A stretch of 12,898 bases of DNA from positions 1-12,898 of the forward strand of contig JAABOA010000623.1 of NCBI GenBank assembly GCA_015680635.1. The letters run 5' to 3'. Below are positions 8,353 to 12,898 of this stretch, one piece after another (the stretch's first letter is position 1; each line of letters begins with the position of its first letter). The DNA comes from Lunasporangiospora selenospora. Its lineage: Eukaryota > Mortierellomycota > Mortierellomycetes > Mortierellales > Mortierellaceae. Both the position numbers and the translations under genes were made by a program. The notes below the pieces were generated by a model. That model worked only from the letters and a program-made list of their open reading frames with translations. It was not told where the DNA came from and did no database searches.

Positions 8353-11300
8353 ATGTCACGCAACCCATACTTTAGCCATTTGCCCACCCGGCGCAATCGA
8401 CAGGATCTGGCCCATGCTCTGGATCAACTCCCAAGGATCCTCGATGCCGCCACAGCCTCTTCACCTTTTCTCGCGACCTATTCCCTGCCAGAGCTTCCCG
8501 CCTCAGTTGCCATGGCCTCTTCTACCCCTTGTTCCCACGCGTCCTCTTCTTCCCCCCCAATGTCGGTCTCATCTTCATTATCATCCTCGCCCTCATCCTC
8601 TTCAACAGCAACGACTACAGCAGCCGCATCCATTTCTGCACCCACCTCTATATCCTCTTTCGCCTCCTCCTCTATCACTCCTACATCATCGCTCTCATCG
8701 TCACCATCATCCATTAAAACGAGTCCTCGATTCCGAGAACGGTTTTTGATGGATTTAACGAGTGAGTGTCCACAGAACTATCAGCAGCAGCAGCAGTACC
8801 ACCACCAATTACGATCCGGGTCGAGGCCTTGTTTACGGTCCACGGATCCGCGTGGAGGTTATCACTCGTCTGTCGCCATAGGTCCAATTGCTGCCACTGC
8901 CACGACAATAGCTGGACCAAGAGAAGGCGATCGACTCTACCCAAAACCAGGACCGTACAATGACGACCACCAAATTGTTCACAGCCCAGCTTCTCCGGGG
9001 ATTGTACCCTCCGTTGTACAGACAACAACAACCGCGACCACCGCAACGACCGCAACGACTACTGCAGCCAATACTACCACTGCTACGGCAAACAGTCCTT
9101 CCCCATACCCACTTCATTTCTCAACCAAGGCTCGGGCCATGACCTTTTTGATTGAAGTTCTTCAATCGCTTCAACGAGAGTCCTGTGGTTGCGACCTTGT
9201 CAAGGGATGCTTTTGTGGGGAGGACGGGATTGAGGACCATGAAAGCCGTTCACCTTGTTATGTCTGTGGAGAATGGTTCCTGGACCGGAGAGAACCAGGC
9301 GAACCAACACCATCGGGCCATGGTCGTGCATGGCATGAACAAGGTTCGTTGAGACATCAAGTGGCCGAGTCGCGTGTCCGAAAATGGCTCGAGTTGGTGT
9401 ATCGACCTCCCTTGACTCCCGCGACCACCCCTGAACAAGAAACTATCCGACAATTCGGGTCCGGAGTGTCCTTGTCACCAGGATCGGCTGCGGCGACGGT
9501 GACCAGCAGTCGTGGGGCACTCAAGAGCATCGTCACGTCTCCTCTATCCGCCTCGCCGGCCGTCTTTTGTTCCTCGCCTGTCTCACCCCGATCACCCGGG
9601 CAAGAGTGGAATTGCCCTTCGATTGAGAAACCAATGATAAAGAACAACTCGTTCGAGTATAGCGGAGGGGGAGGAAGAGGGGGAGGGGACATCTACCAAG
9701 ACTCTCGACGAATGGAAACGACAACTGCTGTTGGACGACCGTGGACATATCATGACATTGAGTTTGAAGCTCGGCTTAAGAGCCGAAGTCGTCAATCATC
9801 CTCATCTAGCCTCCCTCCGTGGTCCTCTTGGTCGTCTTCCCCTTCGGTCTCGCCCCTACCCTCGCCAGCTCATCTATACGCGTATCCACACCAACCATCT
9901 CCACAGCCACAATTTCAAAGTCCGTCCGGGTTTTGCCCTACCATGGAGCCACAACAGCGGAGGTCGAGATCTGGATCTTCGCCCATGTTTTCTCCGAGGA
10001 TGCGACCCGGCCCAGATATAGCCTCGCCAGTGATGGTAACAGGAACATCTGGGCCCACCAATACACGGTCATGCATATTGGGGGCGGGCAACAGTCAGGG
10101 GATGATGCCGTTGTCTCCGCCACAGCAACGGGAGATGTGTTGTAGTATTAGCAGTAATATCAATAGCAGTACCAGTGCCAGTAGCAATGGCAGCCAAAGC
10201 GGCAGTTGTGCCCTGGGGCAGAGTAGATTCGACCCAGGCTCACTACGGACGACACCAGCAGCACTCCATGTTACTGACCATGATGGGTTGACTTTTTCAT
10301 TGCCGACGACCTCACATGCAGCAGCTTATGGAGTTCGTGCACGATCGTCGTCACTGTCTCCTCTTGTGTACCATCATGGCAGTAACGAGAGCAGGGAGGC
10401 GTCTAGTATTCCATATGCGTCGTCGTCAGTTCCCCCTGGAATGGACGATACCGATCCTGCGCAATGGCCCTCCCGATCGTCTGTTTCTCCTTCATGCTAC
10501 TCTTCTTCCCGAGTCCGCGCAAGGACGACGACAGCTGCAATGACGCCAGCGATGGCTGGTCTCTTGAGTTCGAATGGGTGCATTGCGATCCCACAAGAGA
10601 TTTTGGATCCGAACTACAAATCACCTACGTTTAGGATCAAAAACTGGAGTCCCCCCTCCTCCACTCCCTCGACAAAGGCATCATCCTGTTCTTCTCATTC
10701 TGCTTCATCCTTGTCTACCACTCCACTGGGTTCTCCACAAGTCTCGCTCGAGTCGGGACATGGTTCGGATGGAGCGGTCGAGCCCTTGTCATCATTCCGC
10801 TTCAACTTTACATCTCAGAGGTTCCATGCTGCGGTCCAGGCATCCTTGGACAAGTCTAGACCTTCAACTGGCCCCAGCACTGCCCCAACTACCACTACAA
10901 CTTGTAATTCCAACACCGCCAAGAACCGCGGAGCAGGATTGGACTCACTCCAGAGCTCGATCTCTACCGAAGCTGTACCCCATCCAGCTAATAACCACAA
11001 CAATAGTAACAAGACTGGAGGACTGGATGTTCAAAAGTCGGCAGCCTGTCCAGAATTGCGGTTATCCGAGAATGACCATTCTGTGCCATCTATGAGTCGT
11101 GTTGTCGTCGACAACAAGGACAAGGTCATTGAGGAAAAGGAATGTTTGAACGCCCATCCACCACCACTACCACTACCACACGGTCGGAGTGCGACCACAC
11201 CGGCAGAAATCAAGATTGAAAGCAGAATCAGGGACGAGAGGGGCGTTGTTGCCAAAGATGACAAGCTCCGAGGACAGAATCCAGGCACGAGCAGTACAGC

Positions 11301-11991
11301 ATTGGTCAATGCCAAAAAGACCACTGCAGTCGACGTCAAGGAACCCTCTCAGCCAACACTTGCCAGCAAAGAGTCCATGCCAGTGGAAGAAAAGATTCAT
11401 CTTTGCACAGACAGCTTAGAGACCCCGAACAAGGAATCACTCTTGGCAAAGTCCTCAACCGCTTCTTTGCTTGCACACCCAGAGCGGGATGCAACCGGTG
11501 TAGTCCAGAAACCGGCGCGACAATTGACCCCTCCACGCTCAGTCGAGTCGTCATCATCGTTGTCGTCATTGTCGTCATCGCCGCCGTCTTTCTCCAAAGG
11601 AGATATCCAAAAGTCTGCCCCTGTTTCTCCTTTCCCACGATCTACCACATCCGAGTCGACTCTGGCTCAATCTACTTCTTCCATGTCTCCGGTCTATAAG
11701 CATGCTCCCACTAATGCCACTGCCACCACCACCAACACCACCAAATCAAACCTTTCCTCCATCAACTCTCCACTCTACAAGGTCTTGTCCTGTAGTGCGC
11801 TCGAGAGTACCACGACCAAATCGCATTCAACGACCAGCACTCCTGTGTCTGCCCAATCCCCTTTTCTCTCGTTACCAGGGACCAAGACCGCCCCTTCCAG
11901 TCCAAAGGCACCTGTTGGGTTGGGCCCTATAATGTCGCTACGATCCTATCCATGGGATGCGGCTCTAGGCCACCGGGTGCTGATTCGATGA
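8353..11991 (+). CDS. Large Ser/Thr/Pro-rich disordered protein with a Cys-rich core, function unknown
   Basis: The product has 1212 residues and no internal intron is needed. The start is the first in-frame ATG (GCCATG); the open frame extends upstream but without ATG. The N-terminus (1-45) is non-repetitive and begins MSRNPYFSHLPTRR. Then come Ser/Pro/Thr-rich sequence, a Gln5 tract (144-148) and a Thr/Ala tract (about 224-247). The one compact region is about 257-351, starting at a helix-like MTFLIEVLQSLQ (263-274). It holds C278-x-C280-x5-C286-x-C288 and C302-x2-C305, then W308, H323, W327, H328, H335 and W345, which could be a zinc-binding fold. The remainder has dozens of SP/TP sites and RSRS-like basic patches, plus short ordered-looking islands, NYKSPTFRIKNW (754-765) and SFRFNFTSQRF (814-824). 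This composition suits a signalling or transcription-associated scaffold, but no known domain is recognised. The frame ends at TGA 11989-11991; a probable C-terminal continuation lies in another frame. Confidence 0.88.
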   Translation: MSRNPYFSHLPTRRNRQDLAHALDQLPRILDAATASSPFLATYSLPELPASVAMASSTPCSHASSSSPPMSVSSSLSSSPSSSSTATTTAAASISAPTSISSFASSSITPTSSLSSSPSSIKTSPRFRERFLMDLTSECPQNYQQQQQYHHQLRSGSRPCLRSTDPRGGYHSSVAIGPIAATATTIAGPREGDRLYPKPGPYNDDHQIVHSPASPGIVPSVVQTTTTATTATTATTTAANTTTATANSPSPYPLHFSTKARAMTFLIEVLQSLQRESCGCDLVKGCFCGEDGIEDHESRSPCYVCGEWFLDRREPGEPTPSGHGRAWHEQGSLRHQVAESRVRKWLELVYRPPLTPATTPEQETIRQFGSGVSLSPGSAAATVTSSRGALKSIVTSPLSASPAVFCSSPVSPRSPGQEWNCPSIEKPMIKNNSFEYSGGGGRGGGDIYQDSRRMETTTAVGRPWTYHDIEFEARLKSRSRQSSSSSLPPWSSWSSSPSVSPLPSPAHLYAYPHQPSPQPQFQSPSGFCPTMEPQQRRSRSGSSPMFSPRMRPGPDIASPVMVTGTSGPTNTRSCILGAGNSQGMMPLSPPQQREMCCSISSNINSSTSASSNGSQSGSCALGQSRFDPGSLRTTPAALHVTDHDGLTFSLPTTSHAAAYGVRARSSSLSPLVYHHGSNESREASSIPYASSSVPPGMDDTDPAQWPSRSSVSPSCYSSSRVRARTTTAAMTPAMAGLLSSNGCIAIPQEILDPNYKSPTFRIKNWSPPSSTPSTKASSCSSHSASSLSTTPLGSPQVSLESGHGSDGAVEPLSSFRFNFTSQRFHAAVQASLDKSRPSTGPSTAPTTTTTCNSNTAKNRGAGLDSLQSSISTEAVPHPANNHNNSNKTGGLDVQKSAACPELRLSENDHSVPSMSRVVVDNKDKVIEEKECLNAHPPPLPLPHGRSATTPAEIKIESRIRDERGVVAKDDKLRGQNPGTSSTALVNAKKTTAVDVKEPSQPTLASKESMPVEEKIHLCTDSLETPNKESLLAKSSTASLLAHPERDATGVVQKPARQLTPPRSVESSSSLSSLSSSPPSFSKGDIQKSAPVSPFPRSTTSESTLAQSTSSMSPVYKHAPTNATATTTNTTKSNLSSINSPLYKVLSCSALESTTTKSHSTTSTPVSAQSPFLSLPGTKTAPSSPKAPVGLGPIMSLRSYPWDAALGHRVLIR

Positions 11992-12218
11992 GCAATTCAG
12001 GGGCCGGGCTGATGGGGTTGGGGCTAGAACTGGAGGGAGGACTGTTGTTAGGCGTAGGGTCTGGCACGAATGCGTCTGCGATTGCGAGAGCGAGTTGGAA
12101 ATCATTGCATCGACTTGTGAGCAAGATGGGCAGTAGTGGAGGCAGTAAAAGCAATGAGCCGAGTGGAATGTCGACCGTGTTGTCTCGACCGTCCATTATG
12201 CAACTCGAGGCATCTTAA
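11992..12218 (+). CDS. Probable out-of-frame C-terminal continuation of the large Ser-rich protein
   Basis: A second plus-strand frame, open from 11796 to the TAA at 12216-12218, encodes protein-like sequence after 11991: a Gly/Leu-rich stretch (AGLMGLGLELEGG), then ASWKSLHRLVSKMGSSGGS and a tail ending SRPSIMQLEAS. Codon choice (TCG, CGA, TTG, GGG) resembles the upstream gene. AATAAA-type signals and AT-rich DNA begin only after 12218. Joining it to the upstream frame needs a small intron with length of 2 modulo 3, a one-base error or mutation, or a recoding event. Candidate GT...AG pairs exist (for example 11919-11968 or 11934-11992), but none has a good donor. The stop and a frame-matched ATG overlap as ATGA at 11988-11991. 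Gene extent to 12218 is likely; the mechanism is unresolved. Confidence 0.5.
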
Positions 12219-12235
12219 AGAGAGGGGGAGGGGAG

Positions 12236-12280
12236 GATCATTTATAATTAATACGAAAAAATAATAATAATAAATAATAA
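12236..12280 (+). terminator. AT-rich polyadenylation region of the large gene
   Basis: Immediately after the 12218 stop and a short purine tract, the sequence becomes AT-rich with an AATAATAATAAATAATAA run; an exact AATAAA lies at 12269-12274. This placement supports transcription ending after 12218 rather than just after 11991. Confidence 0.5.
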
Positions 12281-12325
12281 GACCTTGAAAAGTTACAAGC
12301 AAGCACTGGCTGTTGCAACGAGACG

Positions 12326-12348
12326 CGATTTATATATATTATTATTGT
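12326..12348 (-). terminator. AT-rich 3' signal region of the minus-strand gene
   Basis: About 100 bases beyond the stop codon of the chalcone-isomerase-like gene, the minus strand reads AACAATAATAATATATATAAATC, a plausible poly(A) signal cluster. The two convergent genes are separated by only about 225 bases (12219-12443), so their 3' ends may overlap. Confidence 0.35.
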
Positions 12349-12443
12349 TCATTGGAAAGGAAGAACTAGCAATCTAAATCCCTCCCCCTCCATGCTTCCT
12401 TGCTGTTCGTTGAGGGGGAATCCCATGGATTTGCAGTCTTTGT

Positions 12444-12842
12444 CTATTGCAAAAGTAGGTCCTGGATACCTTGTGCAATGCTGGTCCACGCACGCTCGCT
12501 GAGAGGCTTTTGGCCATCCAAGTACCCCATAAAAAATGACTCGATCACCCAACCATTGCGAACCGTTCCTAGAACCTCTTCCTAAAAGAAGAAGAAAAAA
12601 TAAATAGTTTTTTTAGAAACAAAATTTTGCTCAAATGACTCGATCTACAAAAAAAAAACACATACACACACACACACATAGATCCATCTCCAATGACCAA
12701 TTGAAAAAATATCTTTTGCTCTTACGTCAAGTTGGATCACCATGGTGCCGTCTGCCATTTTTCTAAAGTACATGGCCTGACCGACATTTATTTTGCCCTT
12801 GGGGAACAGGCTCTTGAACTCCATAATACCATCCATGGCGTC
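12444..12842 (-). CDS. Chalcone-isomerase-fold protein, C-terminal two exons (partial)
   Basis: The gene runs leftward and enters from beyond the right edge. One exon covers 12842-12726 (39 codons), reading DAMDGIMEFKSLFPKGKINV, then GQAMYFRKMADGTMVIQLD. It follows an acceptor TTGATAG, with a branch-like CTAAT about 35 bases upstream in the preceding partial intron. The next intron, 12725-12582, has donor GTAAGA and acceptor TTCTTTTAG and keeps phase 0. The last exon, 12581-12444 (45 codons plus TAG), reads EEVLGTVRNGWVIESFFMGY, then LDGQKPLSERAWTSIAQGIQDLLLQ. The pattern 'LG.V.N......F...YL.G.K..SE.A...I..GI' is that of the C-terminal part of chalcone-isomerase-like proteins, which in fungi include the mitochondrial AIM18/AIM46 group. 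These fungal members are not known flavonoid enzymes, and fatty-acid binding has been proposed for non-catalytic relatives. The exon structure is well supported; the family assignment is from recalled pattern. The N-terminal part and any targeting peptide lie outside the window. Confidence 0.72.
12649..12679. repeat. A10 run and (CA)n microsatellite inside an intron
   Basis: Ten A at 12649-12658 are followed by CACATACACACACACACACATA on the plus strand, which is a TG repeat followed by a T run on the coding (minus) strand of the intron. The T run ends in GTAG, which looks like a splice acceptor; using it would run into a TAG stop at the normal exon junction. Confidence 0.7.
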
Positions 12843-12898
12843 CTATCAAGAGCATATTTTATGTTTTCATTTCAATTAGGATCGCGCTTCTCAAAAAA

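Noticed and set aside
8478-8714. Minus-strand acidic 78-residue frame
   Set aside because: It is the complement of Ser/Thr-rich codons (TCN/ACN read as GA-rich) in the large gene.
11977-12000. GT...AG segment that would remove the stop at 11991
   Set aside because: It is only 24 nt, too short for splicing, and its removal leaves the frame running into a TGA within four codons.
11927-12196. Minus-strand 89-residue frame at the end of the large gene
   Set aside because: It overlaps the out-of-frame plus-strand continuation, has no start context or 3' signal of its own, and its Pro/Ser richness mirrors the sense Gly codons.

Overview
The window reads as nuclear DNA of a filamentous fungus, most likely an early-diverging one of the Mortierella type. 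The coding sequence found has first-ATG starts in a CNNNATG or GCCATG context, CT-rich leaders, AATAAA/AATAAT-rich 3' ends, and GTAAG...TTTTAG introns in one gene. A diverged fragment of eukaryotic large-subunit rRNA supports this. The genus is my inference from recalled sequence similarity and was not searched.

Layout. (1) 1-890: no gene seen. (2) 1039-1725 (+): an intronless gene for a small secreted, cysteine-containing protein of unknown function, with a TATA box at 892 and an AATAAA-rich 3' flank. (3) About 1900-5620: a gene-poor stretch of decayed sequence. It holds a broken 3' fragment of 28S rRNA (2923-3440, +), a frameshifted and stop-containing remnant of an XPG/FEN1-like nuclease gene (4580-3728, -), a nested palindrome of about 370 bp built from four copies of one repeat family (about 4711-5082), and a possible RNase H remnant of a LINE-type element (5369-5617, +). 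(4) About 5620-8160: no gene recognised; the last 1.2 kb is CT-rich and is probably promoter and leader of the next gene. (5) 8353-11991 (+): a very large, Ser/Thr/Pro-rich, mostly disordered protein of about 1212 residues with one compact Cys/His/Trp-rich core at about residues 257-351. Its reading frame ends at 11991, but a convincing C-terminal continuation lies in another frame to 12218. (6) 12842-12444 (-): the last two coding exons of a gene convergent with (5), encoding the C-terminal part of a chalcone-isomerase-fold protein; the rest lies beyond the right edge.

The three live genes show no evident common pathway. The notable part is the cluster of dead or structured elements between 2.9 and 5.6 kb, together with two unfamiliar proteins: the secreted one and the large disordered one with a Cys-rich core. 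I found no CRISPR array, tRNA, prokaryotic operon or intact transposase.
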